DNA of 64,000 bases from Pseudarthrobacter sp. L1SW (GCF_020809045.1 NZ_CP078079.1:1984001-2048000), one strand, 5' to 3'. Positions 33,684 to 44,261 are shown, counted from the first letter of the stretch. Notes: generated by a model not told the origin, from the sequence alone. Program-made: numbers and translations.

Positions 33684-33746
33684 GACACAAAAAAGCCCCG
33701 GTTTCCCGGGGCTTTCTCTGTGCGCGGAGGGGGACTTGAACCCCCA
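33684..33746. repeat. Right copy of tRNA-Leu 3'-end/terminator repeat
   Basis: This copy covers the terminator and the 3' end of the intact tRNA-Leu and matches 32125-32185. An intact tRNA at one end and only its 3' part at the other is the usual result of integration into a tRNA gene. Confidence 0.6.
33689..33715 (-). terminator. Terminator of tRNA-Leu
   Basis: A perfect 10-bp stem (33692-33701 with 33706-33715, arm AAAGCCCCGG) with a 4-base loop runs into six Ts on the minus strand. It lies 5 bases after the tRNA. Confidence 0.92.
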
Positions 33747-33803
33747 CCCCCTTTCGAGGACTAGCACCTCAAGCTAGCGCGTCTGCCATTCCGCCACCCG
33801 CGC
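33721..33803 (-). tRNA. tRNA-Leu (anticodon GAG)
   Basis: The 83-nt gene folds as a class II tRNA. It has acceptor GCGCGGG/TCCGCGC, the D-arm region TGGCGGAATGGCAGACGCG, anticodon stem CTAGC/GCTAG with loop TTGAGGT (anticodon complement at 33768-33770), a long variable arm (CCTCGAAAGGGGG) and T-loop TTCAAGT. The discriminator base is A and CCA is not encoded. A rho-independent terminator follows. Confidence 0.95.
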
Positions 33804-33973
33804 AGGTGGTATTTCGGGGAAGCATTTGCGCCTTTCAGCGTTTCGCGCCTCTCCGAAGCAGCGAGAAAAACTCTAACATGAACTTTCACCAAACATGGAA
33901 TCGGGCCAAGTGGGTAGGCTGGGGGCAGCGATTCAGCACGTTCCCAGCGCCATTTCCAAGTGAGGAGCTTTCC

Positions 33974-35278
33974 ATGCCTGACGTCCTGCCCGAGGATGAA
34001 GTTGTCCGGATCTGCCAGGAACTTATCCGGATAGATACCTCAAACTACGGTGACGGTTCGGGGCCGGGGGAGCGGGCGGCGGCGGAGTACGCCGCAGGGC
34101 TGATCGAGGAAGCAGGCCTGGACGCGGAGATCTTCGAGTCGGCGCCGGGGCGGGCCAATGTGGTGACGCGGATGGCCGGTGAGGACCCCTCCGCGAGCGC
34201 GTTGGTGGTGCACGGCCACCTGGACGTCGTACCCGCGCTGCGGGACCAGTGGTCCGTGGACCCGTTCGGCGCCGAACTGAAGGACGGGCTCATCTGGGGC
34301 CGCGGCGCCGTCGACATGAAGGACATGGACGCCATGATCCTCGCCGTCCTGCGCAGCTTTGCCCGCACAGGCAAAAAGCCCAAGCGGGACATCATCTTCG
34401 CCTTCTTCGCGGACGAGGAAGCGGGCGGCGCCTACGGAGCCCGCTACGCGGTGGACAAGCGGCCTGAACTGTTCGAAGGCGCCACCGAAGCCATCTCCGA
34501 GGTAGGCGGCTTCTCGGCCACCATCGGAGGGCAGCGCACCTACCTGCTCCAGACCGCGGAAAAAGGCATCTCGTGGCTCCGGCTCGTGGCCCACGGCAGG
34601 GCCGGCCACGGCTCCCAGATCAGCACCGACAATGCGGTGACCCGGCTTGCCGCCGCCGTTACCAGGATCGGTGAGTACAAGTGGCCCATCGAGCTGACGC
34701 CCACCACCCGGCAGTTCCTGGACGGCGTGACCGAACTCACCGGCGTGGAGTTCGACGCCGAGAATCCAGACGTCCTGCTGAGCCAGCTGGGGACGGTGGC
34801 GCGCTTTGTGGGCGCCACCCTGCAGAACACCACCAACCCCACGCTGCTCAAAGGCGGCTACAAGCACAACGTCATCCCGGAATCCGCCGAGGCACTGATC
34901 GACTGCCGGACCCTTCCCGGCCAGCAGGACCACGTCCTGGAGATCGTGCGCGAGCTGGCCGGTGCCGGCGTTGACGTCAGCTACGTCCACAACGACGTCT
35001 CGCTGGAGGTCCCCTTTGCCGGCAACCTGGTGGACTCGATGATCGACGCGCTGCACTCCGAGGATCCCGGTGCGAAGGTCCTGCCCTACACGCTCTCCGG
35101 CGGCACGGACAACAAGTCGCTGAGCCGGCTGGGCATCACAGGCTACGGTTTCGCGCCCCTGATGCTCCCCGACGACCTCGATTTCACCGGTATGTTCCAC
35201 GGCGTGGACGAGCGCGTGCCTGCCGACTCCCTCAAGTTCGGTGCCCGGGTGCTGAACACCCTCCTCACCAACTACTGA
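33974..35278 (+). CDS. M20 family metallopeptidase / dipeptidase
   Basis: The 434-residue protein has the M20 zinc-site signatures ALVVHGHLDVVPA (about 76-88, first His/Asp), WGRGAVDMKDMDA (about 108-120) and FADEEAGGAYGARY (about 145-158, catalytic Glu pair). A dimerisation domain lies in the middle. It hydrolyses peptides or N-acyl amino acids in the cytosol. ATG at 33974 follows GAGGAG; in-frame upstream sequence back to 33806 is not homologous. It is followed 11 bases later by an acyl-CoA dehydrogenase gene on the same strand. Confidence 0.92.
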   Translation: MPDVLPEDEVVRICQELIRIDTSNYGDGSGPGERAAAEYAAGLIEEAGLDAEIFESAPGRANVVTRMAGEDPSASALVVHGHLDVVPALRDQWSVDPFGAELKDGLIWGRGAVDMKDMDAMILAVLRSFARTGKKPKRDIIFAFFADEEAGGAYGARYAVDKRPELFEGATEAISEVGGFSATIGGQRTYLLQTAEKGISWLRLVAHGRAGHGSQISTDNAVTRLAAAVTRIGEYKWPIELTPTTRQFLDGVTELTGVEFDAENPDVLLSQLGTVARFVGATLQNTTNPTLLKGGYKHNVIPESAEALIDCRTLPGQQDHVLEIVRELAGAGVDVSYVHNDVSLEVPFAGNLVDSMIDALHSEDPGAKVLPYTLSGGTDNKSLSRLGITGYGFAPLMLPDDLDFTGMFHGVDERVPADSLKFGARVLNTLLTNY

Positions 35279-35289
35279 GCCGGGCCGCC

Positions 35290-36450
35290 ATGACTCCGGA
35301 GGAAATCCTGCCGGACGCGTTGCTGGAACAGATCCGCGGGCGCGCCGCCGGCTACGACAGGGACAACGCCTTCTTCCACGAGGACCTCCGGGACCTGGCC
35401 GCGGCCGGCTACCTGAAGCTTTTTGTTCCAGCGTCCGACGGCGGTGCCGGGCTTGGCCTCGAGGCGGCAGCGCAGTGCCAAAAGAGGCTGGCAACGGCCG
35501 CCCCCGCCACCGCACTGGCCCTCAACATGCACCTTGTCTGGACCGGCGTCGCGCATGTCCTCGGAGCCCGCGGCGACGACTCCCTGGACTTCGTGCTCAA
35601 GGAAGCGGCCAACGGCGAGATCTTCGCGTTCGGCAACTCGGAGGCCGGCAACGACGCCGTCCTGTTCGACTCCCGGACCTCCGCCGAACCCCTGCCCGAC
35701 GGCGGCTACTCCTTCACGGGAACCAAGATCTTCACCAGCCTCTCACCTGTATGGACGAGGCTGGGTATCTTCGGGAAGGACCCTTCCGGCCGGGACGGCG
35801 AGGGCGAACTGGTCCATGGCTTCATCACGCGCCAAACGCCCGGATACCGCATCCTCGACGACTGGGACACCCTTGGGATGCGGTCCAGCCAGTCCTGCAC
35901 CACCGTCCTGGACGGCGCCAGGGTTCCGTCCGGGCGGATCTTCCGCAAGATTCCCGTCGGCCCCAGCCGTGACCCCCTGATCTTCGCTATCTTTGCCTGT
36001 TTCGAGACGCTGCTGGCCGCCGTCTACACCGGGCTGGGGGAGCGGGCCCTGGCCGTCGGGGTGGAAAACGCCAGGCGCCGCACCTCGTTCAAGAACGGCG
36101 GGCGCAGCTACGCCCAGGACCCGGACATCCGCTGGAAGGTGGCCGATGCCGCCATGGCCATGGATAGCTTGTACCCCCAGTTGCGTGCGGTCACAGCTGA
36201 CGTGGATTCCCTTGTGGACCATGGACCGCAGTGGTTTCCCAAGCTGGTGGGCCTGAAAGTCAACGCCACGGAAACGGCGCGGCGCGTCGTGGACCTGGCC
36301 ATCCGCGTCAGCGGCGGATCCAGCTATTTCCGGGGATCCGAACTGGAACGGCTGTACCGGGACGTACTTGCCGGCATGTTCCATCCATCCGACGACGAGT
36401 CTGCCCACAACACAGTGGCCAACGCCTGGTTGGGTCCGCTCGAGGACTGA
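35290..36450 (+). CDS. Acyl-CoA dehydrogenase family protein
   Basis: The 386-residue flavoprotein has the normal length of the family. It has an N-terminal helical domain, a middle beta domain (FAFGNSEAGNDAVLF, YSFTGTKIFTSLSPVW, LGMRSSQSCTTVLDG) and a C-terminal helical bundle ending RVSGGSSYFRGSELERLYRD. The classic catalytic Glu of short-chain dehydrogenases could not be identified, so it may belong to the desulfurisation-like (DszC) or nitroalkane-oxidase-like branch. The substrate is unknown. It probably shares a transcript with the M20 gene. Confidence 0.85.
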   Translation: MTPEEILPDALLEQIRGRAAGYDRDNAFFHEDLRDLAAAGYLKLFVPASDGGAGLGLEAAAQCQKRLATAAPATALALNMHLVWTGVAHVLGARGDDSLDFVLKEAANGEIFAFGNSEAGNDAVLFDSRTSAEPLPDGGYSFTGTKIFTSLSPVWTRLGIFGKDPSGRDGEGELVHGFITRQTPGYRILDDWDTLGMRSSQSCTTVLDGARVPSGRIFRKIPVGPSRDPLIFAIFACFETLLAAVYTGLGERALAVGVENARRRTSFKNGGRSYAQDPDIRWKVADAAMAMDSLYPQLRAVTADVDSLVDHGPQWFPKLVGLKVNATETARRVVDLAIRVSGGSSYFRGSELERLYRDVLAGMFHPSDDESAHNTVANAWLGPLED

Positions 36451-36451
36451 C

Positions 36452-36685
36452 CTAGACCGTCCTTTGGACCTGCATTACCCGGCGGCGGAGCCAAAAGCGC
36501 CGTCCTCCGCCCATGTACAGCTTGCTGCGCTCCAGCTCCCACTTGCCGTACTCGGAGTGTTCCACCAGGCGGCGCCGTGCCTCATGCAGGGAATCGACAG
36601 GACTGACGGTCAGTACGAGGTACTCGTACTGCCTCAAATAGTCCCGTTCCCGCTGGACCGAGCTGGTGAGAAATTGTTCCTTCAT
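36452..36685 (-). CDS. DUF5703 family protein
   Basis: The 77-residue actinobacterial protein has core QYEYLVLTVSPVDSLHEARR and YGKWELERSKLYMGGGRRFW. It begins MKEQFLTSSVQRERDY. The family is small, conserved in actinobacteria and uncharacterised. Its stop is one base from the stop of the convergent acyl-CoA dehydrogenase gene. The 40 bases to the next plus-strand gene must hold divergent promoters. Confidence 0.8.
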   Translation of the reverse strand: MKEQFLTSSVQRERDYLRQYEYLVLTVSPVDSLHEARRRLVEHSEYGKWELERSKLYMGGGRRFWLRRRVMQVQRTV

Positions 36686-36725
36686 TTGCTCTCCATTTTC
36701 GTCCTTTTCCGGCTAACGTGAAGTC

Positions 36726-36992
36726 ATGAGCATCGATCCGCGTGTCGCGCTTCAGTCCTTGACCACCGCTTTGGAAGAACACCTTATAGCAGCATCCAAC
36801 CGCCGCGGAGATGGTGACCCCTCCGTGGAGGCAGCGTTTTTTGCAGTCGCAGACGCCTTCGAGGTTTATGAGGACGCACTCTATGAGGCTTATAACGAGG
36901 TCACGCCGCTCCAGGTTTTTGATGACGAGGACGAGGAAGACGACGAGAGCGACGTGGACGACGACGAAGACCTTGAAATCGTCCAGGAGTAG
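36726..36992 (+). CDS. Conserved hypothetical acidic protein
   Basis: The 88-residue protein begins MSIDPRVALQSLTTALEEHL and ends in a very acidic tail (DDEDEEDDESDVDDDEDLE). Similar proteins occur across Arthrobacter, some labelled 'primosomal protein', but nothing in the sequence supports a replication role. The N-terminal 65 residues look helical. The acidic tail could mimic nucleic acid or bind a basic partner. Confidence 0.75.
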   Translation: MSIDPRVALQSLTTALEEHLIAASNRRGDGDPSVEAAFFAVADAFEVYEDALYEAYNEVTPLQVFDDEDEEDDESDVDDDEDLEIVQE

Positions 36993-37016
36993 GACCGCGG
37001 ACCCAGTGCAGGGGAC

Positions 37017-37952
37017 CTAATGCTGCGCTGACACGTCCTCCAGGGCCCTGGCAATTTCAGGCGGCAGCGGGGTGAGCTGCGCATCCACCAGTTCCTTCAG
37101 CTGGGCAGGCGTCCGTGGGCCCACGATCGCCGTGGCAACACCGTGCTGGGACAGGAGCCAGCTGAGGGCTACGTCCTGGGGTGTCCGTCCCAGGCCTTTG
37201 GCGGCCATGCAGACAGCTTCCACCGTCCGGGACGGCTGCTCCTCCAGGTACGGCTCAACGTACCCGGCCTCGGTTGCGGAGGCTGCCCTTGATCCGGACG
37301 GTATGCTGCCGCGGTACTTGCCCGTCAGTACACCGCGGCCAAGCGGTGCCCACGCCATGAGGCCCATACCGGCGTCCTCAACAGCAGGAATCAGTTCGGC
37401 TTCAGGCCTGCGCTGCAGGAACGAGTACTCCGCCTGCGCGGCCACAAGGGGGAAACCGGCGATGGCTGCCGCCTTCGCCGCCTGCCAGCCATTGAAGTTG
37501 GAAACCCCCACATACCGTGCGCGGCCGGTGCGGAGAGCGAACTCCAGAGCGGACAACGTCTCCTCCAAAGGCACATTGCGGTCCCAGGCCTGCGCGAACC
37601 AGATATCCACGTAGTCGGTGCCCAGCCTCGCGAGGCTGGCGTCAAGGCCGGTGAGCATCGCGTTGCGCGACGTGTCCACGCCGCGGCGGCCATCGGGCGT
37701 CGTCATTCCCGCTTTGGTGGAGATGGAAATCTCCGTCCGGGCCACCACGTCGCCCAGCATGGAACCGATCAACGCCTCCGAACGTCCGTCCGCGTACGAG
37801 GCAGCGGTATCGACGTGCCGGCCGCCGGCATTGAGGAAGGTGCGCAACAACTCAGAGGCGTCCTGTTCGTCCGTTTCGCCGGCCCAGGACATGGTGCCGA
37901 GGGAAAGGGCGGAAACTCGCAATCCACTGTTGCCGACGTAGCGCTGCTGCAT
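37017..37952 (-). CDS. Aldo/keto reductase
   Basis: The 311-residue TIM-barrel NADPH-dependent reductase begins MQQRYVGNSGLRVSALSLGT. It has the Asp of DTAASYADGRSE (about 47-58), DYVDIWFAQAW and the cofactor-binding AIVGPRTPAQLKELVDA near residue 275. The usual catalytic Tyr is in AASYADG. ATG at 37952 was chosen because upstream in-frame sequence overlaps the promoter of uppP. The physiological substrate is unknown. Confidence 0.9.
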   Translation of the reverse strand: MQQRYVGNSGLRVSALSLGTMSWAGETDEQDASELLRTFLNAGGRHVDTAASYADGRSEALIGSMLGDVVARTEISISTKAGMTTPDGRRGVDTSRNAMLTGLDASLARLGTDYVDIWFAQAWDRNVPLEETLSALEFALRTGRARYVGVSNFNGWQAAKAAAIAGFPLVAAQAEYSFLQRRPEAELIPAVEDAGMGLMAWAPLGRGVLTGKYRGSIPSGSRAASATEAGYVEPYLEEQPSRTVEAVCMAAKGLGRTPQDVALSWLLSQHGVATAIVGPRTPAQLKELVDAQLTPLPPEIARALEDVSAQH

Positions 37953-38004
37953 AGCAGCAAGCTTACGGGCAGAACCGGCGCTGCCCATGACGTAGGGTCT
38001 TAGC

Positions 38005-38838
38005 GTGAACTGGTTTGAGGCGGCCCTGCTGGGCCTAGTGCAGGGACTGACCGAATTCCTTCCGATTTCATCGAGCGCGCATCTTCGGATTGTGGGGCAG
38101 TTCCTGCCCAATGCCGAGGATCCCGGCGCCGCTTTCACCGCCATCACCCAGCTGGGAACCGAGACGGCGGTGCTCATCTACTTCTGGCGGGACATCGTCC
38201 GGATCGTGAAGGCCTGGGCCGGTTCACTCACCGGAAAAGTCTCCCGGCAGGACCCGGATGCCCGGATGGGCTGGCTTGTCATTCTGGGCAGCCTCCCCAT
38301 CGTGATCCTTGGCCTGCTGTTCCAGGACCAGATCGAATCAGTGCTCCGCAGCATGTGGATCGTGGCCACCATGCTGATTGTATTCGGCCTTATCCTGGCG
38401 GTTGCCGATGCCGTGGGCAGGCAGGAACGCGACTTGAGCCGCCTGACGTACAAGCACGGCATCCTCTACGGCTTCGCCCAGGCCATGGCCCTGATCCCCG
38501 GCGTGTCCCGGTCCGGCGGCACCATCACCGCCGGCCTCCTGATGGGCTACACCCGTGAAGCGGCTGCACGGTACTCCTTCCTGCTGGCCATTCCAGCTGT
38601 TTTCGGCAGCGGCCTCTTCCAGCTGTACAAGACGGTGTCCAAGGAAGGCATTACCGGCCCCTACGGTTTGCCGGAAACCGCCCTTGCCACCGTCATCGCC
38701 CTGGTGGTGGGCTACATCATCATCGGCTGGTTCCTGAAGTTCGTTTCCACGCGCAGCTACCGGCTGTTCGTCTGGTACCGGATCTTCCTGGGGCTGGCGC
38801 TGTACCTCCTGCTCGGTTTCAATGTCATCAGCGCCTAG
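38005..38838 (+). CDS. uppP: Undecaprenyl-diphosphatase
   Basis: This 277-residue membrane enzyme dephosphorylates undecaprenyl diphosphate to recycle the peptidoglycan lipid carrier and gives bacitracin tolerance. Both signature regions are present: [15 protein letters not shown] (about 16-30) and [20 protein letters not shown] (about 163-182). About eight hydrophobic segments. Start GTG at 38005. It stands just upstream of mshC, as in mycobacteria (Rv2136c-Rv2130c region). Confidence 0.95.
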   Translation: MNWFEAALLGLVQGLTEFLPISSSAHLRIVGQFLPNAEDPGAAFTAITQLGTETAVLIYFWRDIVRIVKAWAGSLTGKVSRQDPDARMGWLVILGSLPIVILGLLFQDQIESVLRSMWIVATMLIVFGLILAVADAVGRQERDLSRLTYKHGILYGFAQAMALIPGVSRSGGTITAGLLMGYTREAAARYSFLLAIPAVFGSGLFQLYKTVSKEGITGPYGLPETALATVIALVVGYIIIGWFLKFVSTRSYRLFVWYRIFLGLALYLLLGFNVISA

Positions 38839-38853
38839 CACTAGGCTTGGCGT

Positions 38854-40131
38854 GTGAAATCCTGGATATCCCGCCCCGTTCCCGACGTGCCCGGAAGCAT
38901 GCCCGCGCTCCGGCTGTTCGACACCGCTTTGGGGCGCGAGGTCGTCCTGGAAGACGAGGGACGCCCCTCCATGTATGTCTGCGGCATCACGCCGTACGAC
39001 GCCACCCACATGGGGCACGCCGCCAGCTACGTGGCGTTTGACCTCCTGAACCGGGCCTGGCGGGACGCCGGCCACGAGGTCGACTACGTACAGAACGTCA
39101 CTGACGTCGACGATCCGCTCCTGGAACGGGCCACGGCCACCGGTGTTGACTGGCAGGAGCTCGCCGCCAGCCAGATTGAGCTCTTCCAGACGGATATGGA
39201 AGCACTCAACGTCCTCGCTCCGGACCACTACGTGGGCGCGGTGGAATCCATCGGCCTGATAGTTCCGGAGGTGGAACGCCTTGTCAGCCTGGGGCTGGCG
39301 TACAAGGTGCAGGGCACCAACGGCGAGCCTGACGGAGATGTCTATTACGACGTCGAAGCGGCCGGCAAGCAGTCCGTCGCACCGGACGCGTGGACACTTG
39401 GATGCATCTCCGGGCTGGCCGAGAGCGAAATGCTTGAGCTGTTCGCGGAACGCGGCGGCGACCCCGGACGGGCAGGAAAGCGGCAGGCACTTGATCCGCT
39501 GCTGTGGCGGGTGGAACGCGAAGGTGAGCCGAGCTGGCCTGGCGGCAGCCTGGGCGCCGGCAGGCCCGGCTGGCACATTGAGTGCACGGTGATCGCACAA
39601 AAATACCTGCCCTCGCCGTTCACCGTTCAGGGCGGCGGCTCGGACCTGATCTTCCCGCACCACGAGATGGGTGCCGGCCACGCCTATTCACTTGCCGGCG
39701 TTCCGCTCGCCCGGCACTACGCCCACGCGGGCATGGTGGGCCTGGACGGCGAGAAAATGAGCAAGTCCAAAGGCAACCTGGTGCTCGTGTCGAAACTCCG
39801 GGCAGCGGGGGAGGACCCCGCCGCCATCCGCCTCGGCATCCTTGCCCACCATTACCGCTCCGACTGGTCCTGGACGGAAGATGGATTCCAGGACGCAAAG
39901 TCGGCCCTGGCCGCGTGGCGCAGTGCGCTGGCCCACGCTCCCGAGGGGTCTGCCCTCCCGCTTATCGCAGAGATGCGGGCAGCGCTGGCCGCCGACCTGG
40001 ATGCCCCGGCTGCCGTCGCTGCAGTATCCCGCTGGGCGGAGTTGGCCAACAACGCCGCCGGGCCGGCAAGTCCTGCGGACCAGGCCATGGTCAAGGCCGC
40101 GGTGGACGCCCTGCTTGGTGTGGTTCTCTAG
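38854..40131 (+). CDS. mshC: Cysteine--1-D-myo-inosityl 2-amino-2-deoxy-alpha-D-glucopyranoside ligase
   Basis: The 425-residue enzyme joins cysteine to GlcN-inositol using ATP, the third step of mycothiol synthesis. It is a paralogue of cysteinyl-tRNA synthetase. It has the HIGH-like HMGHA (52-56), KMSKS (301-305) and the zinc ligands Cys43 (YVCGIT), Cys244 (HIECT) and His in FPHHE (about 269). It lacks the anticodon-binding C terminus and begins with the MshC-type extension [14 protein letters not shown]. Start GTG at 38854. Its presence implies mycothiol as the main thiol. Confidence 0.95.
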   Translation: MKSWISRPVPDVPGSMPALRLFDTALGREVVLEDEGRPSMYVCGITPYDATHMGHAASYVAFDLLNRAWRDAGHEVDYVQNVTDVDDPLLERATATGVDWQELAASQIELFQTDMEALNVLAPDHYVGAVESIGLIVPEVERLVSLGLAYKVQGTNGEPDGDVYYDVEAAGKQSVAPDAWTLGCISGLAESEMLELFAERGGDPGRAGKRQALDPLLWRVEREGEPSWPGGSLGAGRPGWHIECTVIAQKYLPSPFTVQGGGSDLIFPHHEMGAGHAYSLAGVPLARHYAHAGMVGLDGEKMSKSKGNLVLVSKLRAAGEDPAAIRLGILAHHYRSDWSWTEDGFQDAKSALAAWRSALAHAPEGSALPLIAEMRAALAADLDAPAAVAAVSRWAELANNAAGPASPADQAMVKAAVDALLGVVL

Positions 40132-40140
40132 GCCACCCGC

Positions 40141-41046
40141 TCAGGGGCGGTCCTGGCCCCGCCGCTTGAGATAGCGCTCAAACTCGCGGGCAATTGATTC
40201 ACCGGTAGCTTCGGGAAGGTCCGCCGTGTCCTTGGCTTCCTCCAGCTGGCGGACATACGCGGCGATTTCGGGATCTTCCGTGGCGAGTTCGTCCACTCCC
40301 CGTTCCCAGGCATCTGCCTCCTCTGCCAGCTCGTGGGTGTCCAGCGGCACCTGAAGCAGCTCCTCGATGCGGTGCAGGAGCGCCAGCTGCGCTTTCGGCG
40401 ACGGCGCCTGGGCGACATAGTGGGGGACTGCCGCCCAGAGCGAGACGGTGGGGAGTCCCGCCAGCAGGGCCACCTCCGAGAGCACGCCAACGATTCCCAC
40501 CGGGCCTTCATACTGCGAAGCTTCCAGGTTCATGCGCTCCCGCAGCGGGGCGTCATCAGAAGAGGTGCTGACCGGAATGGGCCTGCTGTGCGGAACATCC
40601 GCCAGCAGCGCCCCGACCAGGACAACATAGTCAACATTCAGCGCCTCGGCGTGCACCAGGAGCTCCGCGGTGTAGGCACGCCACTTGTAGGACGGCTCGG
40701 TCCCCTGGACAAAAATGACGTCCACGTTCGAATCCGGCGCGCTGGCCTTGTAAATCCGCGTTGAGGGCCACTTGATTTTGCGTTCACCGGCAGCATTACG
40801 GCGGACGGTAGGCCGCGTGAACTGGAAGTCGTAATACTCGTCCGCGTCTATGGACGCCACCTTCTTGCCGCCCCACAGTTTGTTCAGGTAGCGCAACGAG
40901 TCACTCGCCGCTTCCCCGGCGTCGTTCCAGCCTTCAAAGGCGGCAAGCATCACTGTCACGCGCTGTCCGTCAGCGACCGGCTGCAGGAACCGCTCCTGTT
41001 CGGGTCCGGCACCCGGTTCGGCGGTGTCTCCCTCGAAGCTATTCAT
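40141..41046 (-). CDS. PAC2 family protein
   Basis: The 301-residue protein belongs to the PAC2 (proteasome assembly chaperone 2) superfamily. Its core is VTVMLAAFEGWNDAGEAASD (about 31-50), VIFVQGTEPSYKWRAY and VLVGALLADVPHSRPIPV. Actinobacterial members form trimers of unknown function, and archaeal and eukaryotic relatives help proteasome assembly. It lies about 3 kb before the Pup-proteasome operon, as Rv2125 does in M. tuberculosis. Whether it acts on the proteasome is unproven. Convergent with mshC. Confidence 0.88.
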   Translation of the reverse strand: MNSFEGDTAEPGAGPEQERFLQPVADGQRVTVMLAAFEGWNDAGEAASDSLRYLNKLWGGKKVASIDADEYYDFQFTRPTVRRNAAGERKIKWPSTRIYKASAPDSNVDVIFVQGTEPSYKWRAYTAELLVHAEALNVDYVVLVGALLADVPHSRPIPVSTSSDDAPLRERMNLEASQYEGPVGIVGVLSEVALLAGLPTVSLWAAVPHYVAQAPSPKAQLALLHRIEELLQVPLDTHELAEEADAWERGVDELATEDPEIAAYVRQLEEAKDTADLPEATGESIAREFERYLKRRGQDRP

Positions 41047-41197
41047 TTCTTCACCCTACGTCCAAGGACCACGGCTGTGCATTGAATGAAGCGCCGCAAA
41101 ATCCCCCAAAAGCAGGGTGGACAGCATGAAGGAGCCCAATATTCGCCGAAGGCGTAGCCGTCAGCCCGCGTCCAGGCTGTCCCCGTAGACTGGGGGC

Positions 41198-41941
41198 ATG
41201 CGATTGCCAGCCGACAGTTCCCCGCTCAAAGCCGTCCTATGGGACATGGACGGGACGATTGTTGACACGGAGCCCTACTGGATTGCTGCCGAGCATGCAC
41301 TGGTGGAAGCCCACGGCGGAACCTGGTCCCACGAGCAGGCCATGCAGTTGGTGGGACAGTCGTTGACCTTTTCCGCGGGCATCCTGCAGGAGGCCGGCGT
41401 CGACCTTGAAATACGCGAGATCATCGACACCCTGACCGGGGCCGTCATCAGCAGCGTGCAACGCCAGGTGCCGTGGCGGCCGGGTGCGCGCGAACTCCTC
41501 GAAGAACTTCACCTTGCGGGGGTGCGCTGCGCCCTGGTCACCATGTCCGAGGGCCCGCTGGCCCGCCAGGTAGTGGCCAGCCTTCCGCGGCCCTACTTCG
41601 AAGTCCTCGTAACCGGAGACACTGTCGCCCAGGGCAAGCCGCACCCGGAGGCGTACCTGACCGCCGTCGAATGGCTTCAGGACTCGGACCCGGACCTTGC
41701 CATCCACCATTGCGTCGCCCTGGAGGACTCAGGGCCGGGTGTGGCGGCTGCCGTGGCGTCCGGCGTGGCGACCGTCGCCATCCCGCACATCGTCCCGCTT
41801 CCCGAGGATGACCGCTACACACTTTGGGACTCCCTGTCCGGCCGCTCGGTAACGGACCTTGAATCCCTGGTGCTCGCCGGTCCTGCCTCCAACGGGTTTG
41901 TCCCTGCGTCAGCACGTCCGCTGGGGATCTCCGGTGGCTGA
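41198..41941 (+). CDS. HAD family phosphatase
   Basis: The 247-residue haloacid-dehalogenase-type hydrolase has motif I WDMDGTIVDTEP (about 15-26), motif II VTMSEG, and motifs III/IV GKPHPEAYL with ALEDSGPGVAAAVASGV (about 178-194). A helical cap lies between 25 and 95, as in subclass IA beta-phosphoglucomutase-like enzymes. The substrate is unknown. The stop overlaps the start of the site-2 protease gene by 8 bases. Confidence 0.88.
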   Translation: MRLPADSSPLKAVLWDMDGTIVDTEPYWIAAEHALVEAHGGTWSHEQAMQLVGQSLTFSAGILQEAGVDLEIREIIDTLTGAVISSVQRQVPWRPGARELLEELHLAGVRCALVTMSEGPLARQVVASLPRPYFEVLVTGDTVAQGKPHPEAYLTAVEWLQDSDPDLAIHHCVALEDSGPGVAAAVASGVATVAIPHIVPLPEDDRYTLWDSLSGRSVTDLESLVLAGPASNGFVPASARPLGISGG

Positions 41942-43100
41942 AACCGGTGCGCCGAGCCGGCGCGAGGGCATCCCGCTGGGGAGGATCGCCGGCGTGCCGG
42001 TGGTGCTCGCGTATTCGTGGTTTGTCATCGCCGCCTTCACGGTGATCGTGTATGGCCCCGTCCTGGGTCAGGAGAACCCGGCGCTCGGCGCCAGCGCGTA
42101 CATCGTGGCGTTCGCCTACGCCGTCCTGCTCCTCGTCTCAGTCCTGGTCCACGAGCTCGCCCACGCCCTGACCGCGAGAATCTACGGCTGGCCGACGCAA
42201 AAGATTGTGCTCAACCTCTGGGGCGGGCACACCCAGTTCGAGAGCTTTACCGCCACGCCGGGACGGTCGGTTCTGGTGGCACTTGCCGGGCCCGCCGCGA
42301 ACTTCGTCCTGGCCGCCGGCGCCTGGCTGGTGCTCGGCACGGCGCCCCTCGGCAGCGTTGCCGAAATCCTCACCAATATCTTCATGTGGGCGAACTTCCT
42401 GATTGCCGTGTTCAACGTGCTCCCGGGACTTCCCCTTGACGGAGGGCGCCTGGTCGAATCCGTCGTATGGAAAGTAACCGGAAGCCAGGCAAAGGGTACT
42501 GTGGCCGCTGGCTGGGGCGGCCGCATCATAGTCGTCGCCATCTGTTACTGGTTTATTGCCCGGCCGCTGCTGGCCGGAGCGTCCCCGGACTTCAGCCTGC
42601 TGATGATCACCGTCCTGGTAGGCAGCTTCCTTTGGATGGGGGCCTCGGCTTCCATCCAGCAGGGAACCCTCCGCGGGCGGCTCCACCTTGTCAGCGCCGC
42701 AGGCCTTTCGACGCCGGCCACCGGGCTGCCCGCCACAGCAACCGTGGAGGAAGCCCTCCGGCATGATGGTGCGGGCGCTTCATGCCTGGTGGTCTGCGGG
42801 CCGGATGGCCGGCCGGAGGGAGTTGTGGATGCCGCCGCCCTGTCCTCGGTTCCTGCACACGCCGCCGCGTCAACCCCCATCACGGCTGTTTCCTTCGCCC
42901 TGGCACCAGGCGCCTACGTTCCTGAGTGGTCGAAGGGGCAGGAGCTGCTCCAGTTCCTGTCCCAGCTCGAAGGGCGGCACTACGCTGTGGTGGACCACAA
43001 TGGCAAGGTGACCGGACTTCTTTCCCAGGACGCAGTCCTGGCTGCCATCACCGGAAAACCCCGGCGGCCGGATACACGCCGGCAGGGCCAAAACCGGTAG
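41934..43100 (+). CDS. Site-2 protease (M50) with CBS domains, Rip3-like
   Basis: The 388-residue membrane metalloprotease has HELAH in LVHELAHALTARIYG (about 68-82), the second zinc motif NVLPGLPLDGGRLVES (about 161-176) and about six membrane segments. A C-terminal CBS pair begins near 265 (LSTPATGLPATATVEEALR). The architecture matches mycobacterial Rip3. It probably cleaves membrane-bound anti-sigma factors or signalling proteins, gated by a nucleotide through the CBS domains. GTG at 41934 overlaps the HAD gene; longer in-frame readings lie inside that gene. Confidence 0.9.
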   Translation: MAETGAPSRREGIPLGRIAGVPVVLAYSWFVIAAFTVIVYGPVLGQENPALGASAYIVAFAYAVLLLVSVLVHELAHALTARIYGWPTQKIVLNLWGGHTQFESFTATPGRSVLVALAGPAANFVLAAGAWLVLGTAPLGSVAEILTNIFMWANFLIAVFNVLPGLPLDGGRLVESVVWKVTGSQAKGTVAAGWGGRIIVVAICYWFIARPLLAGASPDFSLLMITVLVGSFLWMGASASIQQGTLRGRLHLVSAAGLSTPATGLPATATVEEALRHDGAGASCLVVCGPDGRPEGVVDAAALSSVPAHAAASTPITAVSFALAPGAYVPEWSKGQELLQFLSQLEGRHYAVVDHNGKVTGLLSQDAVLAAITGKPRRPDTRRQGQNR

Positions 43101-43133
43101 AGTTACCTGCCGGCCGGTGCATTGCCGCCGTAG

Positions 43134-44261
<1,128 letters not shown>

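Noticed and set aside
34040-35515. 491-codon minus-strand frame under the M20 peptidase
   Set aside because: Antisense shadow; the plus strand carries clear M20 zinc motifs.
38338-39681. 447-codon minus-strand frame under uppP and mshC
   Set aside because: Antisense shadow across two genes with diagnostic motifs.
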